Shown in pieces: positions 7,304 to 15,260 of a stretch of DNA of 26,868 nt. The stretch covers positions 1 through 26,868 of the forward strand of contig DATJHM010000042.1 in the NCBI GenBank assembly GCA_035493895.1, written 5' to 3'. Positions within the stretch are counted from its first letter, which is position 1, and each line of letters opens with the position of its first letter. The position numbers and the translations under genes are program-made. The notes under the pieces are model-generated. The model was given only the letters and a program-made list of their open reading frames with translations, did no database searches and was not told where the DNA came from. This DNA comes from DATJHM01 sp035493895. GTDB lineage: Bacteria; Chloroflexota; Ktedonobacteria; Ktedonobacterales; Ktedonobacteraceae.

Positions 7304-8698
7304 CTAGCGTATACCGGACAATTCCTGCCGGGCCGTATTATTGTGATAGCCCGTATCCAGGTCCACCGCCTGGAAAAAGAAGTTGCGGGCCTGGACTGGC
7401 TGCCCTGACATTTCACTATTAAGCCCCATATAGGTATAAGCGGCTGATTTAAAGTTAGTATCCTGTACCAGATCCAGCATTGATTGCATCTGAGAAAACG
7501 AACTAATATAGTTAGCGCCTTCATAGAAAATGCGTCCAAGCAAGTAATGCCCATAGGCATTCATGGGATCGATCTGCACCAATTGTTGCAACCAGGGTAA
7601 AGCAGAATTATCTTTATTCAGGCGGGAGTTTGGCGCACCCGCCACTGGCCTGCGCTGCTCTGCCAGAGCCGCAAGCGTCGTACTCAATTCATCCTGCACC
7701 CAGCTTTGCTGGCTATACCTATGCCAGGCAACCAGCAATTCTTCATAAGAGGACAAGTAATCTTTCTGCTGGCGATACGTGGCGGAGAGATACAACATAG
7801 CCTCTTCATTCTCTTCTCCTGGCCGCAGGTAGTACCACGCCTGTCCACGTTCGATATGATAGGACGACATTTGATCCAGTTCAGGGTTTAGCAAGCGAGC
7901 TGTGTCTAACCATCCTAATGCGCCATTGTAATCCCCAATCGAGAGTGCATGCTGAGCCTGGAAGTTACTCATCAGCGCGACTGGTCCCCGACCGAGCAAC
8001 ACGCCCAGTAAAAGCGCACCTCCCAGCAGCCACGCCAGCCGCCGACCACGCTGTACAACGACGCTGTTGTACACCGGTTTCGGCCAGAAAACCCTGCTCA
8101 CAAGAAGCAACGAGGCGCTGAGCACAGGCAGAAAAATGCCAGGAGCCAGATTATTTACAATCACAGCCAGGCGACTATGCAGATCCAATGGATCAAACGT
8201 TACAGGGTCGATCACGATAAGCGTTGCCGCGCTTCCATAGCCCAGGTGCAACTTGATCAGCATTGCCTGCAATTGATGGCGTGCCAGTTCCGTAATGGTG
8301 GTCAGATCAATAAACAGAAACTGCAAGAAAAACAGTCCTAAAGGCACGAGACAGAGAAGTCCAGTACGCGTAAGCTCTGCACGTGCGACAAACCCGCTCG
8401 AAGAACGAGAGGCTTCAGGATGATCATGCTCGCCTACCTGTATAGTCTTCCAGGCGCGAAAAGCGACCAGGAATATAGAGAGAGCACAGGCAACACAGAG
8501 TATGCCGTAATTGAATATCCCGAGACGAAACTGCCAGCCGAGATCGAGCGCAAGATTCCACGCTGAAAAGCGCGCGCCCAGCGGATCAACAAGCCAGGGC
8601 AACAGGCTGGCAAGCAGCATGATCATGCCTGCCGCAACCGGAAAGATGACCCGATACAGTACCCAACTCCGCTGCACAGACCACGTGCGATATTCCAT
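7304..8698 (-). CDS. Membrane protein with C-terminal TPR-like repeats, function unknown
   Basis: The protein is 464 residues from an ATG at 8698, which has AAGGGA 8 nt upstream. A longer form from the ATG at 8779 would overlap the previous gene by 38 bp and has no good ribosome site, so I prefer the shorter one. The N-terminal half has about five hydrophobic segments (for example WVLYRVIFPVAAGMIMLLASLLPW, then ILCVACALSIFLVAF and GLLCLVPLGLFFLQFLF). The C-terminal half is helical and TPR-like: LGWLDTARLLNPE, YLSATYRQQKDYLSSYEELL, LVQIDPMNAYGHYLLGRIFYEG, and AAYTYMGLNSEMSGQPVQARNFFFQAV. Such repeats usually bind proteins. Its place between a HlyD-type adaptor and a GT-C enzyme suggests a scaffold in polysaccharide assembly; that is inference from position only. 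Confidence 0.8.
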   Translation of the reverse strand: MEYRTWSVQRSWVLYRVIFPVAAGMIMLLASLLPWLVDPLGARFSAWNLALDLGWQFRLGIFNYGILCVACALSIFLVAFRAWKTIQVGEHDHPEASRSSSGFVARAELTRTGLLCLVPLGLFFLQFLFIDLTTITELARHQLQAMLIKLHLGYGSAATLIVIDPVTFDPLDLHSRLAVIVNNLAPGIFLPVLSASLLLVSRVFWPKPVYNSVVVQRGRRLAWLLGGALLLGVLLGRGPVALMSNFQAQHALSIGDYNGALGWLDTARLLNPELDQMSSYHIERGQAWYYLRPGEENEEAMLYLSATYRQQKDYLSSYEELLVAWHRYSQQSWVQDELSTTLAALAEQRRPVAGAPNSRLNKDNSALPWLQQLVQIDPMNAYGHYLLGRIFYEGANYISSFSQMQSMLDLVQDTNFKSAAYTYMGLNSEMSGQPVQARNFFFQAVDLDTGYHNNTARQELSGIR

Positions 8699-8741
8699 CC
8701 CAATGTTCCCTTTCGCATCATGGCGCAGACAAGCAGCGCCT

Positions 8742-9995
8742 CTATTGTTCAATGCGCGATACAGTGATCTGCTGACCATCGTGCATCTTATCTAATGGGA
8801 TCAAGACAATTTTGTCGCCAGCGACCAGCCCCTGGTCAATGTAGACAAAATTTGCTGAGCGGCTGACCACATGTACCGTTTGCTGGAAAACCTTATTGCC
8901 GCGATTGATAAAAACCATCGAGTTATGATCTGGATTCAGCACCCCCAGACGTGGGATAGAAAAAGCGCTCACCTGACCCTGGATACGCACAAAGGCGCTC
9001 ATCCCTGGCAATAAGTTCTGCTGCACATTCTGTACATCGACCCAGGTCTCCACCGTGTCCGTCTGCGGATCTGCTTGCTGGATAATCGACGAAACCTTTC
9101 CCGGCATACTCACATCAGGCAATGCCGAAGGTGTCACCAGCGCAGGCATACCGATCTTGACCTGACGCAGATTTGACAAAGGGATTTTCGCGCGGATAGT
9201 GATGGTTGACTGATCCATGATGGTCATAAGGACAGCGTTAGCAGCAAACACTTCACCCGGATTGATATTGACAGCCGTTACAGTACCAGTCAGCGGCGAG
9301 ACCAGATTGCCATTTTTCAAGGTATCCGAAGAGGTTTGCGCCACTAACGAATTGTAGTGGTTCTCCGCGACCTGTAATTGCTGCTGTGCGGCGGCGACCG
9401 TCACCTGATTGAGCGTACCGGAAATGGAGATCAGGTAGGCCCGTGCCGCCGCCACATCATTTGCGGCCTGGTTGATCTGTGCATTCAACTGTGATGGATC
9501 AAGTTTAACCAATGGCTGATTCACAGTGACATGGTCGCCCGCTTTGACCATCACCGAAACAACACGCTCAGCATAGGCGTATGAGAGATCAAATTGCTGG
9601 CGAGGATAGGCAATACCGCCCCCTCCGACAAACTGCTGGATATTCTGCCGTGCGCCGACCTGATAGAGCGTAACATTGCGCGCATTGCCGATGATATAGA
9701 AGACGACGCTACTGATGGCAATAATCACGGCAGCAAAGCTGCATATCACCGCCCAAAGGCTACGGGAACTCTCTGCTCGCTTCTTTGGAATCGTCTCTGG
9801 TGGTTTCTGCGCATTCGCGCCCTGTTCCTGAAACTTCTCCTCTGGCTGCAACTTCTTCTTCTCCACAGCCGATCCTTCCCTCAAGAGAGCAGGAGTCTTC
9901 TGCGTAATTCTTCGACTATACCCCTTCATCTCCTGCCCCTGATGGCCCCCCGACTCAGGCGCATCCAGCACATTTGATCGCGTTTGTTCTTCCAT
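8742..9995 (-). CDS. HlyD/RND-type membrane fusion (adaptor) protein
   Basis: The protein has about 417 residues from an ATG at 9995, which has GGAG (10005-10008) 9 nt upstream. Two ATG codons 15-18 bp further up are possible, with GAGGA about 12 nt before them. A charged cytoplasmic tail of about 80 residues leads into one membrane helix (SLWAVICSFAAVIIAISSVVFYIIG). A lipoyl-like half motif (VVSVMVKAGDHVTVNQPLVKLD), a short helical hairpin (QINQAANDVAAARAYL and AAAQQQLQVAENHYNSL), the second lipoyl half (LVSPLTGTVTAVNINPGE), a beta-barrel and a membrane-proximal domain follow, the order usual for HlyD/AcrA adaptors. No ABC or RND pump is encoded beside it. Together with the absence of an outer-membrane partner, this suggests use with a pump elsewhere or a role in polysaccharide export. 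It is about 120 bp downstream of the flippase-like gene. Confidence 0.9.
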   Translation of the reverse strand: MEEQTRSNVLDAPESGGHQGQEMKGYSRRITQKTPALLREGSAVEKKKLQPEEKFQEQGANAQKPPETIPKKRAESSRSLWAVICSFAAVIIAISSVVFYIIGNARNVTLYQVGARQNIQQFVGGGGIAYPRQQFDLSYAYAERVVSVMVKAGDHVTVNQPLVKLDPSQLNAQINQAANDVAAARAYLISISGTLNQVTVAAAQQQLQVAENHYNSLVAQTSSDTLKNGNLVSPLTGTVTAVNINPGEVFAANAVLMTIMDQSTITIRAKIPLSNLRQVKIGMPALVTPSALPDVSMPGKVSSIIQQADPQTDTVETWVDVQNVQQNLLPGMSAFVRIQGQVSAFSIPRLGVLNPDHNSMVFINRGNKVFQQTVHVVSRSANFVYIDQGLVAGDKIVLIPLDKMHDGQQITVSRIEQ

Positions 9996-10032
9996 TATGA
10001 ATTTCTCCATCATGATATATGCATATCCTCAA

Positions 10033-10086
10033 TGTCACTTTCGATGACAGACTTACTTTTTTTCTTGTTTCATTGAGAAGAAAAAA
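10033..10086. other. Small inverted repeats between the flippase-like and HlyD genes
   Basis: TGTCA-N7-TGACA (10033-10049) and an A/T-rich hairpin formed by TTTTTTCTT (10058-10066) and AAGAAAAAA (10078-10086) lie in this gap of about 120 bp. They could be an operator and a processing or pausing site. No convincing promoter accompanies them. Confidence 0.3.
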
Positions 10087-10114
10087 TTGCAGCCCACAAA
10101 CGCCCATACCCTGA

Positions 10115-11197
10115 CTATGCTGATGCCTCCTGGACGACCGCGAGCGCATCTCTTGTCTCCAGCCTTGCCTTTGCGCGCCCCATAGCCAGGTAGAGCGCCC
10201 CCCCCACGAGGCCAAAGAAAAGAGACTGTGCATCTACCAGCAACCCCAGTAACATCGATGTGGTACCAGGCACATGCATCGTCGAGAAAACGTACACGAG
10301 CGCACTTTCACGCAATCCGAAGCCATTAATCGAGAACGGCAGAAATGCGACCAGCGAGACAAGCGGTATTGCGACCAGGTAAAAGGTAACAGGTACCTGC
10401 AAATGCAAAGCCATACCATAGGCATAGTAGTTGAGAGCTGCACTGAGATGAAACAGCACCCCAAACAGGACTGAGCCAGTCATAAAAGATGGGCGGCGTA
10501 TACTGGCGAGTATCGCGCTCCCAACATTGCCTAGCGTAGAAAAAATGCGCCACGTTGCCCACTTTCCCTGGAGTATGTGCGGCAATGCCATAACAACTCC
10601 TGCCGAGACGACCAGACCTGCACACATCAGTATGCTTGACAGAACGTAAGTAACTGTCAATGGGCGGCTAAAATTCTCCTGCCAGATGAACAATACAGGA
10701 AGCGAAAGCAACAGCATCCCGATATAGCCAGTCACACGGCTCATCAATGCCGCACAGGCCGAACCGGCAAAATTTTTCCCTTCCCGCCCTACATGATAGA
10801 TTTTCACGATATCGCCACCCATACCAGTCGGAAAGAAATGGCTGAAGGCAATACCTATTATGTAGAGATTGACTAACTTCCTGAGATCGACACGAATGCC
10901 CTCACCATCTAACAGAACCTGCCATTGATAGGCACTAATGACGACCCCAAGAACGCCAAGCATTACAGCTATCAATAAAACACTATCGTCAAGGTGATAT
11001 ATATTCTGAAGAAGATCGGACCATGAAATTGATTTCAAGAGAAGAGTAAACAAGAGAATAGTGCCGCCTGCTCTGAGAACCAGACCAGGCCACTTCCGCT
11101 TGCTCCGCTTGCGCGCGACAGGTTCGTTGTGCTCATCCTGTTCGTCTGATGCAGATTCGTCAGGAGAAACTTCTTGTAGAGAGTAAGGAGCGCTCAT
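10115..11197 (-). CDS. LPG-synthase/AglD-type transmembrane protein (UPF0104, flippase-like)
   Basis: This is a 360-residue protein with a polar, acidic N-terminus followed by eight or so membrane segments. The family pattern of the lysylphosphatidylglycerol synthase membrane domain is visible: ISAYQWQVLLDGEGI, FSHFFPTGMGGDIVKIYHVGR near 117-137, then AFLPFSINGFGLRESALVYVF near 286-306. The family has been linked to lipid or lipid-linked sugar translocation, and many members sit in polysaccharide clusters. The catalytic aminoacyl-transfer domain of MprF is absent, so this is not a complete lysylphosphatidylglycerol synthase. The ATG at 11197 has a GGTGG site upstream. It lies between the epimerase and the HlyD gene, which supports an envelope polysaccharide role, but the exact substrate is unknown. 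Confidence 0.9.
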   Translation of the reverse strand: MSAPYSLQEVSPDESASDEQDEHNEPVARKRSKRKWPGLVLRAGGTILLFTLLLKSISWSDLLQNIYHLDDSVLLIAVMLGVLGVVISAYQWQVLLDGEGIRVDLRKLVNLYIIGIAFSHFFPTGMGGDIVKIYHVGREGKNFAGSACAALMSRVTGYIGMLLLSLPVLFIWQENFSRPLTVTYVLSSILMCAGLVVSAGVVMALPHILQGKWATWRIFSTLGNVGSAILASIRRPSFMTGSVLFGVLFHLSAALNYYAYGMALHLQVPVTFYLVAIPLVSLVAFLPFSINGFGLRESALVYVFSTMHVPGTTSMLLGLLVDAQSLFFGLVGGALYLAMGRAKARLETRDALAVVQEASA

Positions 11198-11226
11198 AAT
11201 GAACTACCACCGCATTTCCTGGCTAT

Positions 11227-11265
11227 GTCGTGCGCCCTCGCTCAGAGGAGAGGCAGGCGCACGAC
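11227..11265 (-). other. Perfect 10-bp hairpin between epimerase and flippase-like genes
   Basis: GTCGTGCGCC (11227-11236) and GGCGCACGAC (11256-11265) pair fully, with a 19-nt loop, inside the 90-bp gap between two genes of the cluster. No uridine run follows, so it is likely an mRNA processing, stabilising or partial-attenuation element rather than a full terminator. Confidence 0.5.
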
Positions 11266-11287
11266 GTATAACATTGCACAAGGATGA

Positions 11288-12262
11288 TTAACAGATGGGC
11301 GCACTGGTCCGTACCTGCGGATACAACGCGCGCGCATACTCAAATTCATTGAGGAGCCCCTCTTCCAGCGGAATGCGGGGAACGTATCCTAACAGGCTAC
11401 GAGCTTTCTGCGTACTGGCGAAGGTATCACGCACATCGCCATGCTGCCGCGCTTCAAAGGCAACCTCAAAGCGTGTATCGGTGATCTCTTCCAGCAGATC
11501 GAGCACACGACGCACAGTAACACGCGAACCACCGGCAACATTGAGCACCTGGCCGACCGCCTTCTCCGACTCTGCCGCACGCACATTGGCCTCGACGATA
11601 TCAGAGACATAGGTAAAATCACGCGTCTGATACCCATCGTCAAAGATCTGAACAGGTTTATGAGCGAGGATAGATTTACAAAAGCGATGAAAGGCCATAT
11701 CGGGTCGCTGCCGCGGTCCGTAGACCGTGAAGTAGCGCAACGAGACGGTCGGAATGCCAAAATTGTGATGATAGAGCAGGCAGAGATTTTCGCCAGCAAG
11801 TTTCGTTACGCCATAAGGCGAGAAAGGGCGTAGCGGCGCATCTTCTTCAATCGGCAAAATCTGCGTATCGCCATAGACCGACGAAGTTGAGGCATACACG
11901 AACTTCTTCACGCCACCCGTATATCTGATCGTCTCCAGCAATCTTTGCGTGGCAAGCACATTACAATCGGTATAGCGCAGGAACTCAGCGCCCCAGCTGG
12001 CGCGTACGCCCGCCTGGGCCGCCTGATGAAACACCCAATCGACGCCATCTAGCAGAGGTAACAGCCTCAGATCGAGCAAATTGCCTTCGATAAAGATGAA
12101 GGACTTCCAGGCTCGCGGCCCATCCAGATTATATTCTTTCATTTCGCGCGGATAGTAGTCAATAAAGGCATCTATCCCAATCACTTCATGCCCATCCATA
12201 AGCAAACGTTCAGCGAGGTGCGAGCCAACAAAGCCCGCAGCACCAGTAACCAGACAGCGCAT
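11288..12262 (-). CDS. NAD-dependent UDP-sugar epimerase (GalE/UDP-glucuronate epimerase-like)
   Basis: This 324-residue protein is an extended short-chain dehydrogenase. The nucleotide-binding TGAAGFVGS is at residues 6-14, followed by HQAAQAGVRASWG near 79-91, the ASTSSVYG serine/threonine site at 124-131, and the catalytic pair Tyr150/Lys154 in PYGVTKLAGEN. RYFTVYGPRQRPDMA is the usual substrate-side motif. These enzymes invert C4 of UDP-sugars. Because UDP-glucose dehydrogenase is in the same cluster, UDP-glucuronate to UDP-galacturonate is an attractive reaction, but UDP-glucose or UDP-GlcNAc epimerisation and decarboxylating relatives are not excluded. GAGAGGAA precedes the ATG. The gene starts only 15 bp after the stop of the GT4 gene, which points to translation as one operon. 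Confidence 0.93.
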   Translation of the reverse strand: MRCLVTGAAGFVGSHLAERLLMDGHEVIGIDAFIDYYPREMKEYNLDGPRAWKSFIFIEGNLLDLRLLPLLDGVDWVFHQAAQAGVRASWGAEFLRYTDCNVLATQRLLETIRYTGGVKKFVYASTSSVYGDTQILPIEEDAPLRPFSPYGVTKLAGENLCLLYHHNFGIPTVSLRYFTVYGPRQRPDMAFHRFCKSILAHKPVQIFDDGYQTRDFTYVSDIVEANVRAAESEKAVGQVLNVAGGSRVTVRRVLDLLEEITDTRFEVAFEARQHGDVRDTFASTQKARSLLGYVPRIPLEEGLLNEFEYARALYPQVRTSAPIC

Positions 12263-12277
12263 CTTTTTTCCTCTCTC

Positions 12278-13498
12278 TTACACTTGTGCCATTTCTTGTT
12301 CTGACTCATCGGATAGAGGGACAATGCTCTCGGAGGCAAATTCGCGTTGGACCTGTGTCGCCCTTTCCAGGAAAACAGGCCAGCTATAGTGCTCATCCGC
12401 AAACTGTTGACCGCGCAGACCCATCAAGCTCGCACTCTCCGGATGGTGCAATAATTGGAATGCGCCCTGTGCCAGTCCCTCAGGAGTAGGAGGCACCAGC
12501 ATGGCAATAGCAGGCGAAAGAACTTGCGTTTGAGAATGGATCGCAGTAGCCAGTATAGGTTTGCCTGAGCGAAGGTAGGTATACAATTTCAACGGGGTAT
12601 TGGTCCCCTTGCTACGTGGACTCACGAGAACGTCAGCAATAGCCATATATAAAGGGATCTCTGCCAGTGGACGCTGTCCAATAAACTGTACCACATCCGC
12701 GACACCCAGTTGTCGCGCCTGATTTTGTAATAACGCGATTCGCTCTTGCTGCCCACCGACAATCAGGCAGCGTACAGAGGGCATAGCAGCATGGATGTGA
12801 GGCATGCTCTGGAGCAAAAGGTCCAGGCCCTGGTAGCTCTCGAGTGTTCCGGTATACAGCAAGAGAGGGCCATTGCTGAGCGGTAAAGATGCGCGCAAGC
12901 GTGCGATATCGGCAGGATGAGGCTCTGGCAAGCCTTCATCGACCGCCGAGTTTTCAATCAGGTAGATCGGCGTATCTTTTGCCATCTCGCAAGCGCTTAC
13001 CTCGATGTCTGGACAGACGGCGATAACAGCGTCTGCACGTCGTACCATAAAGGTCTGTACAGCTTTTACGAGACGGACGAGCAAAGGATTCTCGATAAAT
13101 TCTGAGCTAACAATCTGCTGAGAGAGATCTGAGTGCATATAATACAGGTGCTTCACGCCGAAAATGGCATGCAGAATCACCCCTAGCAAGCCAGCTTCCT
13201 CATGCGTATGCAGGTAGGTGTACCGCTTGCGACACATGCGCCAGAAAGCGACACAGAACAGCAAGAAATCAAGAGGAAATTTCGCCAGTGAAGGCCCTAC
13301 TTTGACCCGTTTGATCCATGGCAATGCAGGAATACGATGGATGGTTAAGCCTGGCATACTGACTGCTTTGCCAAGATGGTAGGTCACCAGATCTACCTCA
13401 AAGCCCATAGCGAGCAAGGCTTTGATATGGTGATAGACGGCGAAAGGGACACCACGCTCCTCCATAAACGGCTGAGGAGCAAGCATGAGTATACGCAT
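12278..13498 (-). CDS. GT4-family glycosyltransferase
   Basis: The protein is 406 residues from the ATG at 13498, preceded by GAAAGG. An upstream in-frame start at 13612 would overlap the GT2 gene by 56 bp and add only a basic tail, so I reject it. The N-terminal half opens with MRILMLAPQPFMEERGVPFAV, the GT-B start typical of sugar-nucleotide transferases. The second Rossmann half has LLLYTGTLESYQGLDLLL, RCLIVGG, VVQFIGQRPLAEIPLYMAIADVLVSPRS and then GTNTPLKLYTYLRSGKPILAT. The glutamates of the common E-x7-E pattern are replaced (SKGTNTPLKLYTY), as in the known SPR-GTNTPLK variety of GT4. It is a cytoplasmic enzyme that probably adds a sugar to a lipid-linked intermediate. Donor and acceptor cannot be told from sequence. 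Confidence 0.93.
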   Translation of the reverse strand: MRILMLAPQPFMEERGVPFAVYHHIKALLAMGFEVDLVTYHLGKAVSMPGLTIHRIPALPWIKRVKVGPSLAKFPLDFLLFCVAFWRMCRKRYTYLHTHEEAGLLGVILHAIFGVKHLYYMHSDLSQQIVSSEFIENPLLVRLVKAVQTFMVRRADAVIAVCPDIEVSACEMAKDTPIYLIENSAVDEGLPEPHPADIARLRASLPLSNGPLLLYTGTLESYQGLDLLLQSMPHIHAAMPSVRCLIVGGQQERIALLQNQARQLGVADVVQFIGQRPLAEIPLYMAIADVLVSPRSKGTNTPLKLYTYLRSGKPILATAIHSQTQVLSPAIAMLVPPTPEGLAQGAFQLLHHPESASLMGLRGQQFADEHYSWPVFLERATQVQREFASESIVPLSDESEQEMAQV

Positions 13499-13556
13499 AT
13501 GAACCTTTCGGGCGGAGATAAACCCCGCCTCTACATTTTTTGTAGGGAAACAGCGA

Positions 13557-14615
13557 TCAGGCCGCGGTATTTTTCGTTTTGCGGGAGTTTGCCGTCTTTG
13601 TGATAATCTCACGTATCACGTAGGTCGTCTTTCCCTGAGATTCATAGCAGGTGCGCATAACCATTTCGGCCAGCAAACCGAGAAGAATATTCAGGATGCC
13701 AAAGCCTGAAAAGAGCAATGCAATTGACCAATATCGATCCTGTGAGGCGCGCGGTGTCACAGCCTGCCGTTCAGGGATCTGAGCACGTGAGGCTGTTAGC
13801 TGGCGCTGAGCGCGTGAGGCGCGGGTGGCAGTTATTTGACGTCCGAGCGCCAGGGCTGAGGCACCGCCAGCAAGGGCAAGAGAAGACAATCCGATCATGC
13901 CAATAGCGTGCGCGGGCCTGGTACCAAAACTACCCAGGAATTTGAGCGTGGTCAGATCGAGAACCACGCGAAACACACGAGAGATGCCGTACTTCGATAC
14001 GCCAGATGTGCGCGCATGGTGCGTCACGGGTACTTCGGCGATAGAAGCTCCTGCCAGAGCTGCATAGGCGGGAAGGAAACGATGCATCTCGCCATAGAGA
14101 CGGAAATGCTGGAACACCTCGTAACGATACGCTTTGAGGGTGCAACCATAATCGTGCAGGTGGACACCCGTAATGTGCGAAATCAGGGCATTGGCAATAC
14201 TTGAGGGCAGTTTCCTGCTGATCTGGGCATCCTGACGCTCTTTACGCCAGCCACTGACAATATCGTAGCCCTCTTCCATCTTCGCCAATAGAGGAGGAAT
14301 ATCGACGGGATCATTCTGCAAATCGCCATCCAGAAACACGAGGATCTCGCCTGTGCTATGCGCCACGCCAGCGGCCATAGCAGCTGTCTGGCCAAAGTTT
14401 CTGCGGAAGCGAATCAGCATGATATGCTCATCACTTTTAGCGATCTCGGCAAGGCAAGCGGCAGTGCGGTCGCGGCTCCCGTCATCAACATAGATGATCT
14501 CGTAGGTAAAATTTTGTTTTGCGAGCACCTGACGAATGCGCTCATGGAGGCGCGGGACATTCTCTTCCTCATTATAAACAGGAATGATCACAGACAGGTA
14601 TTTGGATCGTACCAC
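13557..14615 (-). CDS. GT2 polyprenyl-phosphate glycosyltransferase (DPM1/GtrB-like)
   Basis: The protein has 352 residues from GTG at 14615; AAGGAG (14623-14628) is 7 nt upstream, and the GT-A fold begins right away (LSVIIPVYNEEENV), so this start is firm. VDDGSRDRT (43-51, with Asp44/Asp45) and LDGDLQNDP (95-103, with Asp96 and Asp98) are the nucleotide and metal sites. DYGCTLKAYR and HHARTSGVSKYG match polyprenyl-phosphate hexose synthases. Two C-terminal helices (about 238-257 and 295-316) anchor it. The loop between them is unusually long and carries three similar short segments (TRASRAQ, TASRAQ, TPRASQ). Such enzymes move a sugar from a nucleotide to a lipid carrier on the inner face. 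This is the first gene of the cluster and could make the donor for the GT-C enzyme. Confidence 0.93.
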   Translation of the reverse strand: MVRSKYLSVIIPVYNEEENVPRLHERIRQVLAKQNFTYEIIYVDDGSRDRTAACLAEIAKSDEHIMLIRFRRNFGQTAAMAAGVAHSTGEILVFLDGDLQNDPVDIPPLLAKMEEGYDIVSGWRKERQDAQISRKLPSSIANALISHITGVHLHDYGCTLKAYRYEVFQHFRLYGEMHRFLPAYAALAGASIAEVPVTHHARTSGVSKYGISRVFRVVLDLTTLKFLGSFGTRPAHAIGMIGLSSLALAGGASALALGRQITATRASRAQRQLTASRAQIPERQAVTPRASQDRYWSIALLFSGFGILNILLGLLAEMVMRTCYESQGKTTYVIREIITKTANSRKTKNTAA

Positions 14616-14746
14616 AGGTAATCTCCTTCATCCATTTTCCCCTCATTCATCTGAAGGGCATACATAAGCAACAAAAAGCATAAAGTGATACCACTGTTAC
14701 ACGGATATCTGATCCACGAACGGTCCATATTGACAGCTCATTACGG

Positions 14747-14776
14747 GTTATACGAAAATTTTTCGCTGTCCATGAA
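14747..14776 (-). promoter_or_regulatory. Weak candidate promoter for the polysaccharide cluster
   Basis: On the minus strand a -10 TATAAC (14752-14747, five of six) follows a poor -35 TTCATG (14776-14771) at 18 nt; TGGACA (14773-14768) is a better -35 but only 15 nt away. The spacer contains the palindrome-like CGAAAATTTTTCG (14753-14765). Transcription would start near 14740, giving a leader of about 125 nt to the GTG at 14615. Confidence 0.3.
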
Positions 14777-15007
14777 ACATTTCTTCATTGCTGCTATTGA
14801 GTATTTTTGTCGCTCAAACATTCCGCTTACAGGGCAGGCGACGTAACTACTGTTACATCGTCGTTTCAAAGGTACCTTGCAGCGAAGGAATGTAACTATG
14901 GTCTTCCAGTCTATATTTCAGCGACCAGAAGTATATATCTTGTACGTACACGCTCCGCTGATGCTATGTCTCGCCTTAAGACCTGGATGGTAGGGACAAC
15001 AGCGATC

Positions 15008-15180
15008 AAGAATTTTTAGGAAAATGCTACATATCCTACACAGGCTACACAGGCTGCACATCCTACACGGGCTACACATTACAGGATTGGCATAAAGAAT
15101 TTTTTTAAAAAGGCTACACATCCTACACAGGCTACACAGGCTGCACATCCCACACGGGCTACACATTACAGGATTGGCAT
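15008..15180. repeat. Nested tandem repeat: two 87-bp units, each with six 9-bp units
   Basis: Units at 15008-15093 and 15095-15180 differ at only a few positions. Each starts with an A/T block (AAGAATTTTT then A-rich), has six consecutive 9-mers close to CTACACAGG (15027-15080 and 15114-15167), and ends with ACAGGATTGGCAT. A partial third copy (T/A block, then GCTACACATCCTACACG) occurs at about 15328-15362. Both periods, 9 and 87, are multiples of three, which is why a cysteine-rich frame stays open on the minus strand. Confidence 0.85.
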
Positions 15181-15234
15181 AAAGCACAATCAATACGCAT
15201 CAACCGAAGAGCCGAGAGGGCCGGTGGGGGCCGC

Positions 15235-15260
15235 GGGCAGGGATAAACCGCTGCCCCTAC
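15235..15260. repeat. Structured intergenic element, copy 3 (hairpin followed by CCCTAC)
   Basis: GGGCAG (15235-15240) pairs with CTGCCC (15251-15256) across a 10-nt loop and is followed by CTAC. It has the same orientation and layout as the elements at 2521-2554 and 16430-16459. The sequence similarity is weaker than between those two, so membership is less certain. Confidence 0.45.

Noticed and set aside
10115..11197. Complete lysylphosphatidylglycerol synthase (MprF)
   Set aside because: Only the membrane domain is present; the C-terminal aminoacyl-transfer domain is missing, so the flippase-like call is preferred.
14807..15019. 70-residue plus-strand frame before the tandem repeat
   Set aside because: TTG start, no ribosome site, and it ends inside the repeat.
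15008..15181. CRISPR array
   Set aside because: The repeats are contiguous 9-mers and 87-bp units without unique spacers of constant length, and no cas genes are near.
14918..15193. Cys-rich 91-residue frame on the minus strand (C-x-x-C repeats)
   Set aside because: It exists because 9-bp and 87-bp repeats keep frame; it begins at TTG, has no ribosome site and ends in unrelated sequence. Kept only as a question under the tandem repeat.
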